Counted from the stretch's first letter, positions 1 to 6,587 are shown. The stretch: DNA of 9,321 nucleotides from CAVPRW01 sp046727435 [NCBI: bacterium] (GCA_046727435.1 JBKPCR010000427.1:1-9321); one strand, 5' to 3'. Numbers and translations: made by a program. Notes: generated by a model from the sequence alone, not told the origin.

Positions 1-160
1 GGCGGTCAACGACAAGCTCGACGCCATCTTCAAGGACACGCCGGGCATCAAATACTACACGGGCGTGGCCGGCTTCAGTCTGCTGAGCTTCACGTTCACG
101 ACCTACAACTCGTTCTACTTCCTCACGCTGGAGGATTGGGAGGAGCGGGACAAGGGGTAA
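1..160 (+). pseudogene. RND efflux pump inner-membrane protein, internal fragment
   Basis: The frame beginning at base 2 gives 52 residues with the pattern TPGIKYYTGVAGFSLLSF, then TTYNSFYFLTLEDWEER. This matches the periplasmic porter region of AcrB-type (HAE-1) RND transporters, which export drugs and other hydrophobic compounds with a membrane-fusion protein and an outer-membrane channel. Family members run about 1,050 residues, and this motif lies slightly past the middle. Here the frame ends at TAA (158-160) right after WEERDKG, where intact pumps continue for several hundred residues. No continuation is visible in any frame downstream, so the gene is truncated rather than shifted by one base. 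The upstream part lies outside the window. The family call is firm; the loss of the C-terminal half is seen directly; the cause (deletion or insertion) is inferred. Confidence 0.8.
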
Positions 161-412
161 CAGAAGGGACGGTGCGATGAGATGCAATCAGGATCGTAAC
201 CTCTTGAAAACATGAATCTTCGAGAGCGCCCTGCACCAGTCGATTTCCTATGGGACAGAGCATACATCGGAAATTTAGATCGTGAAGAATCAATATGTTA
301 AGAATGTCTGGTTCGCTTGTTGCGTCCTATCGCACCTTCCCTCTTGCTGGCCCGTGTAGAGCATGTGTCAACACCCCATCCAAAGTTCATGATGTTGATG
401 AACATATATCTC
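161..412. other. Intergenic region upstream of hsp20, no gene seen
   Basis: No coding frame with recognisable protein features is present on either strand. The sequence is noticeably richer in A and T than the flanking genes, which fits a regulatory or scar region between the broken pump gene and the heat-shock gene. The only structure seen is a short inverted repeat near its right end (385-403). Confidence 0.5.
385..403. repeat. Short inverted repeat just upstream of the hsp20 promoter
   Basis: GTTCAT (385-390) and ATGAAC (398-403) are perfect inverted arms separated by seven bases, ending ten bases before the -35 hexamer at 413. The position would suit a regulator binding site for the heat-shock gene. 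Six-base arms can occur by chance, so this is weak. Confidence 0.3.
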
Positions 413-441
413 TTGACAAGATCACACTCATGTAATATATA
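413..441 (+). promoter_or_regulatory. Sigma70-type promoter of hsp20
   Basis: A perfect -35 box TTGACA (413-418) is followed after 17 bases by TATATA (436-441), a 4/6 match to the -10 consensus inside an AT-rich run. Transcription would begin near 448, giving a leader of about 60 bases before the ATG at 512. It looks like a housekeeping promoter; no CIRCE element is visible. The leader holds a small stem (CCTGG / CCAGG, about 469-486). Confidence 0.7.
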
Positions 442-495
442 GTATATTGTGAAAGGAACAACGACCCTGGTGAGTGCCCCAGGTCAAACCATATT

Positions 496-502
496 GAGGA
501 GG
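496..502 (+). promoter_or_regulatory. Ribosome binding site that fixes the hsp20 start
   Basis: GAGGAGG lies nine bases before ATG 512. This favours 512 over the in-frame upstream GTG at 449, which coincides with the expected transcription start and has no comparable site. Confidence 0.75.
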
Positions 503-511
503 TTAGCATCC

Positions 512-918
512 ATGCAACTAGTGCGATGGACTCCGATGGGTAATCTCCTGTCGTTCCAGCACGACATGAATCGTATGTTCGATCAGTTCTTCCGTGGCGG
601 CCGTCGGTCGACATCTATGAAACCGATGACGCGTTAGTCATCAAGGCCGAGCTGCCCGGCGTCTCCAAAGACGACGTGAGCATTGACGTGCACCAGAACA
701 GGCTGACCCTGCGCGGCCAGCGCAAGCATGAGACGGACGTGAAGGACGAGCATTATCACCGCGTGGAGCGATCCTATGGTTCCTTCCAGCGCTCCTTTAC
801 CCTGCCGGCGACGGTCGACGCTGAGAAGGCAGAGGCCTCCTTTAAGGATGGCGTGCTCGAACTGCGTCTGCCCCGGCTGGAAAGCGCCAAGCCACGCCAG
901 ATCGCGATTCAGAGCTAA
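512..918 (+). pseudogene. hsp20: Small heat-shock protein Hsp20 (alpha-crystallin family), frameshifted
   Basis: Small heat-shock proteins are ATP-independent holdases that bind unfolding proteins in the cytoplasm. The N-terminal arm reads MQLVRWTPMGNLLSFQHDMN then RMFDQFF (512-592), typical of bacterial Hsp20. The alpha-crystallin domain continues in another frame from base 595 with WRPSVDIYETDD, VIKAELPGV, YGSFQRSFTLP and the A-x-x-x-x-G-V-L signature (ASFKDGVLEL), ending QIAIQS with TAA at 916-918. The two frames are joined by only two bases (593-594), where homologues usually have a linker of about ten or more residues. The join is therefore a small deletion with a frame change or a sequencing indel. 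Read in frame 2, translation stops at 637 after 41 residues. An internal ATG at 676 would give only part of the domain. The promoter, RBS and terminator are all intact, which suggests recent damage or an assembly error. Family call very firm; functional status uncertain. Confidence 0.85.
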
Positions 919-961
919 ATGATTCTGCTGATGCCGTGACGTAGGCGGCGTGAGAGAAGAC

Positions 962-1000
962 AAAGCCCAGGGCCAGGAAGATGTGGCTCTGGGCTTTTTT
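962..1000 (+). terminator. Rho-independent terminator of hsp20
   Basis: A 14-bp stem (962-975 with 984-997, one G-U pair) closes an 8-base loop and runs into six T residues (995-1000). It lies 43 bases after the hsp20 stop codon, as expected for the end of a single-gene transcript. Confidence 0.9.
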
Positions 1001-1058
1001 GTTGGCTATGTGTTGCGGCTCGCACTAATTGGCCCTCCAGGCGCAAACGCCGGAAAAT

Positions 1059-1114
1059 GGGGTAGACGTGCAATTGGTGCTAAAAGTGACGATTTTAACG
1101 TGGTGTAAAATCAA
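1059..1114 (+). repeat. Left terminal inverted repeat of the Tn3-family element
   Basis: These 56 bp are the exact reverse complement of 4244-4299; the match stops after TCAA at 1114. The outer end begins GGGGTAGACGTGCAATTGG. Classical Tn3-family repeats are about 38 bp, so this is a longer form. The transposase is expected to bind the inner part. Confidence 0.95.
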
Positions 1115-1168
1115 CCACTTAAGGCGGTAAAAATCTATATTTCTCACAAAATCAATGACTTTCTAGTC

Positions 1169-4108
1169 TTAGCCCTCACCATCCTTGTGAACGTCCGGCT
1201 GGCCACCTCTATGGGATGACCTCATCGGAATCAAACGGCTTTGGTACCGCGCCATTGGAAACTGCATGATGCCCCGAAAATTGATGCCCTGAAAATGGAC
1301 TGGGGCGATGTGGCGAAGCACCTCCGGCTCGACCCGACGAGCCCCAGCTTGTTGCCAGGTGTCCAGCACCTGTTGAATCCGCTGGGTCATCCACGCCATG
1401 ACGATATTCGCCAGTAAACTGAGAGACCCCGAGATGGCCACCAATTCCTCTCGCCGCCGACCCCAAGACGCGGCAATGCTGCCAAAGTGGATCACCCGTT
1501 GCAGCGTATGGACCGATTCACCACGGTTCAGGATCCGGAGGACCTCGCGACGAAAGCGCTCGTTGCTCAGGTAATCGCACAGGAAGAGGGTCCGCAGCAG
1601 CTTGCCCAGGGCGCTCCCCGCTTGATGAATGGGATCGGCCCGAGCGGCTGAACCAAAGCGCGTCAGCGCCAGCACGGCCGACGTCTATCCCCCTTCAATC
1701 GAGGCGGCCACACGGATCAGCTGATCCCAGCCCGCCTCAATGTGCGGCAACGAGACATCCGCCTCGGCGACTGGTGCGAGCACCGCAGGCACGGACCACC
1801 CGCGCGGGACATGCAGGCGACGATCCCGGAGATGACTCAAGCGTGGACAGAGATCGAAGCCCAAGAGCTTACCCATGGCCATGCCGAAATCGGTATACCC
1901 GTGGGTATCAACGGCCAGCCGTTCAATGGTGGCGACCGCGGTTTGCCGCACCACGCCTTCAATGGCGGCGCCCGCTTGGCGCTGATGTCACACGAGCGGC
2001 TGGTCATAGATAATCCCCCATTGATCCAGCACATGCGAGTAGATACCCACCGCGTAGGTTCGCCGCCGCGGGTCCACCCGCGCATTCCACAGATGCCTTG
2101 ACGCATCCAGACTCATCGCGTCAGCGGAGGCGAGCGTGCCATCTCCCCAGGTGCTCACCACCTCATGGCGGTGCAAAAACTGCAGCACCAGCTGGTTGGC
2201 CTCGCGCAGGGAGCCTTCATCCTCGAGCAGGCGCATCGCATCGGCAATGGCCTCGGCGGACACCTCTGGGATCATCAAGGCGACTGACGTCGCGTCGAGT
2301 TCGGTCCCATGGGCGAGCAATGCCGCATACACTAGCAGCAACTCGAACTCGGTCGTGGGGGCGCGTCCCAAGAGCCGCCAACTGAAGCGGGTTTCACTGT
2401 CAACGGCCATGAGGAGGTCGGGCAACTGGACGCTGCCCACCGCCTTGAAGAGTTCATATCGTGTCGCTTCAAGCAAGGAGGGCGTGTCCTCGGCTTCTAA
2501 GGCGTTGAGATGAATGCCGGTGTCGTCCACCATCATGACTTCCGCCTCCACGGCCTCTGCTAGCGACGCCAGACCCACCTCCAGATTGGCCAACAGCTGA
2601 GGCCTGTACCCTGAAGCATGCATGGGCAGACCGAGCTGTTCATAATACCGCCGGTGATGTGCCGTCCACTCCGTATCGGGAATCAGGAGCTCATTGCGCT
2701 GGCGAAAGGCCAGACTGTGAGCGATCCAGGCCGATCCGTTGCGGAGCGCCTTGCGCACGGCAAACAGCGTCGCCGCTTCAAACGCCCGAAGAGCCCGTTG
2801 CCGATCAGGCGTGCTGACCAGTGTCGTCCAACGCGGGGCAAAGCTGATATCGACATGCTGGGGTAAGGAGCGGCTCTGGCGCTGGTAGATGTCCCGCAAC
2901 TGTGCCAGGGCTACCATGAGAGGAGAATGCGCTTCACCTTCAAAGGGTAGCGCGATGAGCGCCTGCAGCAGCGGCCGAATGTGTCGAGCCTTCTCATTGA
3001 GCTTCCATCGGACACCAGCAGCCCGGCTCGGAAAGAGCTCTTGCTCCGATGGCATCACCGCCCAAATGGACCGCCGGAGGGCCATGTCTGAAAGGGTTGA
3101 GTCGTCGAGCAGACGTCGAATTTCACGGAGCGTCGGCTTGAAGGTGCGTGCCACACGCGACTCCGCATCCCGTACCTCCTTCACGGTGCGCGCGTGCAGC
3201 TCCAGAATAAGCAGATCGGCCAGTGACACCGCCACATCGGTCGTTTGCAGCAAGGTGATGCGCAGGAAACAGACCATCTCCAGCGTGCGCCGCGGGTTCT
3301 TCACATCACGGAACCGCGCCGGACGCCGCCGGTGCAGATCGCGGGCATAGGCGTGCTGCCGCTCCAATCGCAGGTCATCTAAGGCATACGCATCCACGTG
3401 TAAAGCCTTGAGGAAGGCGACCTTTTCCAGCTGCTCCTTGAGCCCTCGCAGTTTGCGCCGGGGAGGCCGTTGCAGCCACTCCAGGGTGGAGAGCCCGTCC
3501 TGACGCGGCCTCAGCAGCGCCTCGTGCCACGACGTGAGGACCTGCTCTGGAATCTGACGGTGGACGGCGTCACACAAGGCTCGTTCGCTATGGGCATAGG
3601 CCCTTCGCGCGAGATCGCGCAGGAGACGGTCCGCAGGGATGAGGATCCGTCGGTCATACAGCCAGCGCTTGGCAAACTCGACCAACCGATGAATCGTAAA
3701 GGTCTGGTGCGCTTCGCTGCGCATCCGCCGTGCCAGCATCCGCCGGCGATGCTCGGTGAACGGGTGAAAGTCCAGGAATTGTATCGCCCAGGCTTGGTGA
3801 TCGTATAACGTCCGGTGGCGACCGTAGAGCGTGCGAAGCGAGGCAAGTTCCGGGGTGGCGAGATGGAGCTCGGTGCTCAGATGCTGGAGTACCGCGATTG
3901 GCAGGCTGTCCAAGGCGTCCAAGGGACGTCCGGTCATTTTGAGCTTGCCGATCTGCAAGGCCACCGCCAGGCGGTGGGAGTCGCGATAGCGCGAGAAAAT
4001 AACCTCCCGCTCTGCAGCGGTAAACGTAAAAAAGTATCGGATTTCGAATTCCGTGAGCTCCGTTGGGAGTTCTGTAAGTCCAAGAAACGGCAACTGCCAG
4101 TGTTGCAC
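1169..4108 (-). pseudogene. tnpA: Tn3-family transposase TnpA, full-length frame with two nonsense codons
   Basis: TnpA is the DDE transposase that cuts and joins element ends during replicative transposition. The frame holds an N-terminal DUF4158-like region (TELTEFEIRYFFTFTAAERE) and a C-terminal catalytic region. From GTG 4108 it spans 979 codons, normal for the family. The catalytic residues are visible as D663 in GDGTLASADAMS, an aspartate near 734 in DTHGYTD, and E864 in LNRGES. In-frame stops interrupt it twice: TGA at 1988-1990 (codon 707) and TAG at 1685-1687 (codon 808, where homologues usually read GGW, so TGG to TAG is likely). There is no frameshift. The stops separate the three catalytic residues, so no single fragment could be active. 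GTG 4108 was preferred because AAGGGA lies six bases upstream; an in-frame TTG at 4186 lacks this. Stop is TAA at 1169-1171. Confidence 0.93.
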
Positions 4109-4210
4109 GAGACGTCCCTTACGCGGAGTGGATGAGGCGTGTGATGGCTTGCCGCTTAGGGTAGCAGAAAAGGGGAAAAGACCCAAGAGAGCAGAAAGTG
4201 TTTGATGGTA

Positions 4211-4222
4211 TTGCTATAGCAA
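4211..4222. repeat. 12-bp perfect palindrome near the tnpA start side
   Basis: TTGCTATAGCAA is a perfect palindrome between the right inverted repeat and the transposase gene, in the region where the minus-strand promoter should lie. It could be a repressor or transposase binding site, or chance in AT-rich DNA. Confidence 0.35.
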
Positions 4223-4243
4223 AAATTAGAACTCTATAACCTC

Positions 4244-4299
4244 TTGATTTTACACCACGTTAAAATCGTCACTTTTAGCACCAATTGCACGTCTACCCC
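4244..4299 (-). repeat. Right terminal inverted repeat of the Tn3-family element
   Basis: Perfect 56-bp partner of 1059-1114. It ends in CCCC at 4296-4299, and the adjoining GGG TTG CGC codons belong to the interrupted tyrosine recombinase, which fixes the element boundary to the base. Confidence 0.95.
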
Positions 4300-5243
4300 G
4301 GGTTGCGCAGCGATGAAATTGCGCGCCTGCGCCTGGGGTGCATCCGCTGGCAGCCTACGGAGGCGAGCAGTCCTGAGCAGGGGCAGGAGGCAGCCTCCCA
4401 AGCGACCGTCTGCCTGCTCGAGGTGCCGGCGCACAAAACCGGTACCGCCTTCACCAAGCCGGTCGATCCGCTCGTCGGGCGCGCCATCGCCGCCTGGGAA
4501 GCCATCCGGCCCGCGCAGCCGCCTGTGCTCGATCACCGGAGGGTGAGTCGGTCCCATTCCTCTTCTGCTATCGGGCTCGGCGTGTGGCGAAGGAGTATCT
4601 CAATAAGGGACTGATCCCGGCCCTGTGTCGCAAGGCTGGGGTCCCCGTGCAAGACGCCCGCGGGCGCATCACCAGCCATCGGGCCCGGGCCACCATTGCC
4701 AGTCAGCTCTACAATGCCAAAGAACCGATGACGCTGTTCGAGCTGCAAGCGTGGCTCGGCCATCGCTCGGCAGAGACCACCCAGTACTATGCCCGTATCA
4801 CCCCGACGACGCTGGCCAAAGACTATACCGATGCCGGGTACTTCGCCCGCAACGTGCGGACGATTGCAGTGCTCATCGATCGTGAGGCGGTGGAGCAGGG
4901 CGCAGCCGCCAGCGGCACCCCCTGGCAATACTTCGACCTCGGGCACGGCTACTGTACCTACAGCTTCTTTGAGCAATGCCCGCACCGGATGGCGTGCGCG
5001 AGATGTGACTTCTACCTCCCGAAGGGGTCCACCAAGAGCCAGCTCTTGGAGGCCAAAGACCATTTGCAGCGGATGCTGGCCACGATTCCGCTGACAGAAG
5101 AAGAACGTGCCGCGGTCGAGGATGGGACTGAGGCGCTGGATCGGTTGTTAGAGCGGCTTGCGGATGTGCCCACCCCGACCGGTCAGACACCACGCCAATT
5201 GGCCCAGGAGGCCCTCCCCCTCGTGCCGCAAGACCAGTGTTGA
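4300..5243 (+). pseudogene. Tyrosine recombinase (integrase), catalytic C-terminal part, frameshifted
   Basis: Tyrosine recombinases cut and rejoin DNA through a covalent 3'-phosphotyrosine. The piece begins at the transposon end with GLRSDEIARLRLGC, which carries the first catalytic Arg (codon 4306). It runs in one frame to about 4540, then continues one frame over from GESVPFLFCYRARRVAKEYL. One missing base near 4540 explains the switch. The second part holds H-R-A-R in TSHRARATIASQL, then LGHRSAETTQYY with the nucleophilic Tyr. The C-terminus has a cysteine cluster (C-x7-C-x5-C-x2-C, in YCTYSFF and CPHRMACARCDFY) that looks metal-binding, as in integrases of Tn554-like or multi-recombinase elements. 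The whole N-terminal core-binding domain is gone, cut off by the Tn3-family element. TGA stop at 5241-5243. Family certain; the specific element is inferred. Confidence 0.88.
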
Positions 5244-5598
5244 GGCGAGGAGCGCCCCTCACCGCCTCGGAGTCGCTAACACACGGGGTGACGCGGGGGG
5301 TCGGTACACGTTTCCGTGCCACGCGACCAGGACCATCAACATCAGACCTCCCTCTGCAAGAGGCCGCGAGCCAAGGTCCGACAACACGCTCCAGACAGGC
5401 TTCCTGAGCACCCCCTCCTCTCGCAGCGCGGCCAAGCGGCGCTGCGAGAGGAGGGCTCGTGAAGCCCCTTGGGGGGCGTGGCCCGTAGGGCCTCACGATG
5501 GGGGGATGGCCTTCAATGCCCGATGTTGGGGTTCCCCAGCGGCGAAGACTCAGAATTTCAGTGAACTTCTCGGTGCCTCTTGACAAAGTGAATTCCAC
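5244..5598. other. Gene-free GC-rich stretch between recombinase fragments
   Basis: About 355 bases with no convincing gene. Long open frames exist on both strands, but their composition (rich in R, P, G, S) and lack of family motifs mark them as chance frames in GC-rich DNA. The stretch contains a strong hairpin (5413-5455) and several G or C runs (for example near 5471-5476 and 5500-5505). It could be non-coding tail or end DNA of one of the recombined elements. Confidence 0.5.
5413..5455. repeat. Strong 17-bp perfect GC-rich hairpin
   Basis: Arms 5413-5429 and 5439-5455 are exact reverse complements around a 9-base loop (GGCCAAGCG). The arms are alternately pyrimidine-rich and purine-rich. 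No T-run follows, so it is not a standard intrinsic terminator, although it lies about 170 bases after the integrase stop. It could be a REP-like unit, a recombination site or a transcript-end structure. Confidence 0.85.
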
Positions 5599-5808
5599 AG
5601 AATGTTGGCCTACGTGGATGATGAACGCTATCGCCGGCGTATCCTCACCCAACTCAACCGCGGGGAAAGTCGCCATAGCGTGGCCCGCGCCGTCTTTCAC
5701 GGGCAACGGGGCGAACTGCGGCAGCGGTATCGCGAAGGGCAAGAGGATCAACTCGGGGCACTCGGCTTGGTCGTCAATGCCCTCGTGTTGTGGAATACTT
5801 TATATATG
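5599..5808 (+). pseudogene. tnpA: Second Tn3-family transposase, short C-terminal fragment
   Basis: From about 5599 the frame reads RMLAYVDDERYRRRILTQ, then LNRGESRHSVARAVFHG, RQRYREGQEDQLGALG and LVVNALVLWNTLYM. This is the conserved C-terminal segment of Tn3-family TnpA, including the catalytic Glu in NRGE. It differs clearly from the other transposase in the window, which has LRILNRGESVHTLQRVIHFG at the same place, so it belongs to another subgroup. The match starts abruptly, with an in-frame TGA 18 bases upstream at 5581. It ends abruptly where the miniature element begins: the first bases of that element's inverted repeat supply a TAG stop at 5812-5814. About 70 residues remain from a protein of nearly 1,000. 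Confidence 0.88.
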
Positions 5809-5843
5809 GGTTAGCGGCAGCAGCCGTGCGAAAACCTACGGTA
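5808..5843 (+). repeat. Left inverted repeat of the TIME
   Basis: Exact 36-bp reverse complement of 6021-6056. The match ends at GGTA 5840-5843; the next base differs from its partner. The outer bases overlap the last Met codon of the upstream tnpA fragment. Confidence 0.95.
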
Positions 5844-5890
5844 GCGAGTTATCTCCTCTCTTTCAGATACTTACAGTGGTATTATCGAGA

Positions 5891-6008
5891 ACTTTCCCAA
5901 AAATGATGCGTGGCTCGCCAGGGGCAACACGTTACAAATCCTTGACGTGCCGGTTGTTATGCGCACAAACTTTCCCGAAAAGGCGCGGTATCGGGAAAGT
6001 CTCTCCCG
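5891..6008. promoter_or_regulatory. Candidate resolution or protein-binding site inside the TIME
   Basis: The octamer ACTTTCCC occurs at 5891-5898 and 5969-5976, each followed by an A-rich run, and its inverse GGGAAAGT occurs at 5993-6000. The last copy is part of an imperfect palindrome, CGGGAAAG-T-CTCTCCCG, at 5992-6008. Repeated, oriented half-sites of this kind are what a res-type recombination site would look like, and some TIMEs carry such sites. No known site could be matched by eye. Confidence 0.4.
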
Positions 6009-6020
6009 GATAGTGAGCCT

Positions 6021-6056
6021 TACCGTAGGTTTTCGCACGGCTGCTGCCGCTAACCC
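6021..6056 (-). repeat. Right inverted repeat of the TIME
   Basis: Exact 36-bp partner of 5808-5843, with the canonical inward extension TAAG on its own strand. It contains an in-frame TAA (6051-6053) just ahead of the recombinase fragment that follows, so that fragment cannot be read through from the left. Confidence 0.95.
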
Positions 6057-6143
6057 TACCTGACAGCCGTCCCGGAACTCTTGGGCGCCGCCGCACACCG
6101 ATTCCAGGCCTATGCCCACGCAGGAGGTGATCCTCATGGCTAG
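6057..6143 (+). pseudogene. Tyrosine recombinase, extreme C-terminal fragment
   Basis: Immediately after the TIME the frame reads YLTAVPELLGAAAHRFQA, then YAHAGGDPHG and TAG (6141-6143). The WYLTAVPELL-type ending is what I recall from the first of paired or triple tyrosine recombinases, where it follows the nucleophilic Tyr by a short distance. Here the catalytic part has been replaced by the TIME. The stop overlaps the start of the next recombinase (ATG 6136) by eight bases, the arrangement of a translationally coupled recombinase operon. The family call comes from a short stretch and is moderate. Confidence 0.55.
6122..6132 (+). promoter_or_regulatory. Near-perfect Shine-Dalgarno for the second tyrosine recombinase
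   Basis: AGGAGGTGATC is an 11-base match to the complement of the 16S rRNA 3' end, with eight bases between its AGGAGG core and ATG 6136. It lies inside the end of the preceding gene, supporting a coupled operon and fixing 6136 as the start. Confidence 0.8.
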
Positions 6144-6200
6144 TTGCTTGATTGCACCCCATGTGCAGGCCTTCTTTGCCGAGTACCTCTGCCAGCAACG
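6136..6200 (+). pseudogene. Tyrosine recombinase, N-terminal fragment
   Basis: From ATG 6136 the protein begins MASCLIAPHVQAFFAEYLCQQR, which matches the start of the SAM-like core-binding domain of integrases (typically LQxFFxxxLxxQRxxSPxTxxxYR). It breaks off after QQR at about 6200, where serine recombinase sequence begins in a different frame; from ATG 6136 translation would run on as unrelated residues. The lost remainder may be the catalytic part seen at 4300-5243 or a paralogue; this cannot be decided here. Confidence 0.65.
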
Positions 6201-6587
6201 GTGGTCGTCTGGAAGCTCGATCGCCTGGCCCGATCGACGCGGGATCTCCTGGCGACGGTGGAGACGATCCGAGAGGCCGGTGCCACGTTTCGATCGTTAT
6301 CCGAACCCTGGGCCGACACGACCTCACATGGCGGGAAGTTCATCCTGACCGTGTTCGCGGGCATGGCCGAGTTTGAGCGGGAGTTGATCCGTGAGCGGAC
6401 CCGTGCGGGACGGGAAATGGCAAAACGACGCGGCGTGCGGTTTGGCCGCCCCAAGAAGCTGAATGCCGAGCAGCGCGATCTGGCGCTTCGCCTCCGAGGC
6501 GAAGGTAAGTCTGTCAAGGAGGTCGCGCACCTCTTTGGCGTGCATGTGAGTACCATCTATCGGCTCTCCGACCTCGGCATCATGTGA
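6201..6587 (+). pseudogene. Serine recombinase (resolvase/invertase family), N-terminus missing
   Basis: Serine resolvases cut DNA through a phosphoserine and resolve cointegrates or invert segments. The frame from 6201 reads VVVWKLDRLARSTRDLLATV, then GATFRSLSEP, the long E-helix region MAEFERELIRERTRAG, a GRPKK linker and a C-terminal helix-turn-helix (KSVKEVAHLFGVHVSTIYRL), ending GIM with TGA at 6585-6587. The DRLxR active-site motif is present, but roughly the first 60 residues, including the nucleophilic Ser and its YxRVS context, are gone. In their place is the start of a tyrosine recombinase in another frame. An in-frame TTG at 6144 would add unrelated residues. The gene cannot be catalytically active; the DNA-binding half might still fold. 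Confidence 0.88.

Larger units (their letters stand above)
1059..4299 (-). mobile_element. Tn3-family element carrying only a transposase (IS-like)
   Basis: The element is 3,241 bp and is bounded by 56-bp inverted repeats that match perfectly. Both ends start GGGG, as Tn3-family ends do. It contains one gene, a transposase on the minus strand, and no resolvase, passenger gene or recognisable resolution site. That organisation resembles IS1071-type class II insertion sequences, although its repeats are not the same length. The bases next to the ends (AAAAT at 1054-1058, GGGTT at 4300-4304) are not a 5-bp duplication. The right end sits inside a tyrosine recombinase gene whose upstream half is absent. 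The element therefore probably took part in a later deletion or an intramolecular transposition. With its transposase broken, it could move only if a related transposase acted in trans. Confidence 0.9.
5808..6056. mobile_element. Miniature Tn3-type element (TIME), 249 bp
   Basis: The unit is bounded by perfect 36-bp inverted repeats starting GGGTTAGCGGCAGCAGCCGT and followed by CGAAAACCTACGG. The right copy continues TAAG inward, which makes the canonical 38-bp Tn3-family end; the left copy reads TAGC there. The interior has no gene. These are the features of TIMEs (Tn3-derived inverted-repeat miniature elements), which are mobilised in trans by a full-length relative. Its flanks differ: a Tn3 tnpA piece on the left and the 3' end of a tyrosine recombinase gene on the right. 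The flanking pentamers TATAT (5803-5807) and TACCT (6057-6061) are not a duplication, so the present copy probably arose by recombination between two copies or by an adjacent deletion. Confidence 0.88.

Noticed and set aside
634-963. Minus-strand open frame opposite hsp20
   Set aside because: Antisense to the alpha-crystallin domain, and it runs into the hsp20 terminator stem.
1742-3808. Several plus-strand frames opposite the transposase
   Set aside because: They are shadows of the tnpA reading frame, which carries the conserved motifs on the minus strand.
5158-5583. 141-codon plus-strand frame after the integrase
   Set aside because: It overlaps the integrase end in another frame, is rich in R, S, P and G, has no family signal and contains the hairpin.
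4873-5751. 292-codon minus-strand open frame across the recombinase tail and the gene-free region
   Set aside because: It overlaps the conserved recombinase and the tnpA fragment, and its composition is typical of a chance frame.
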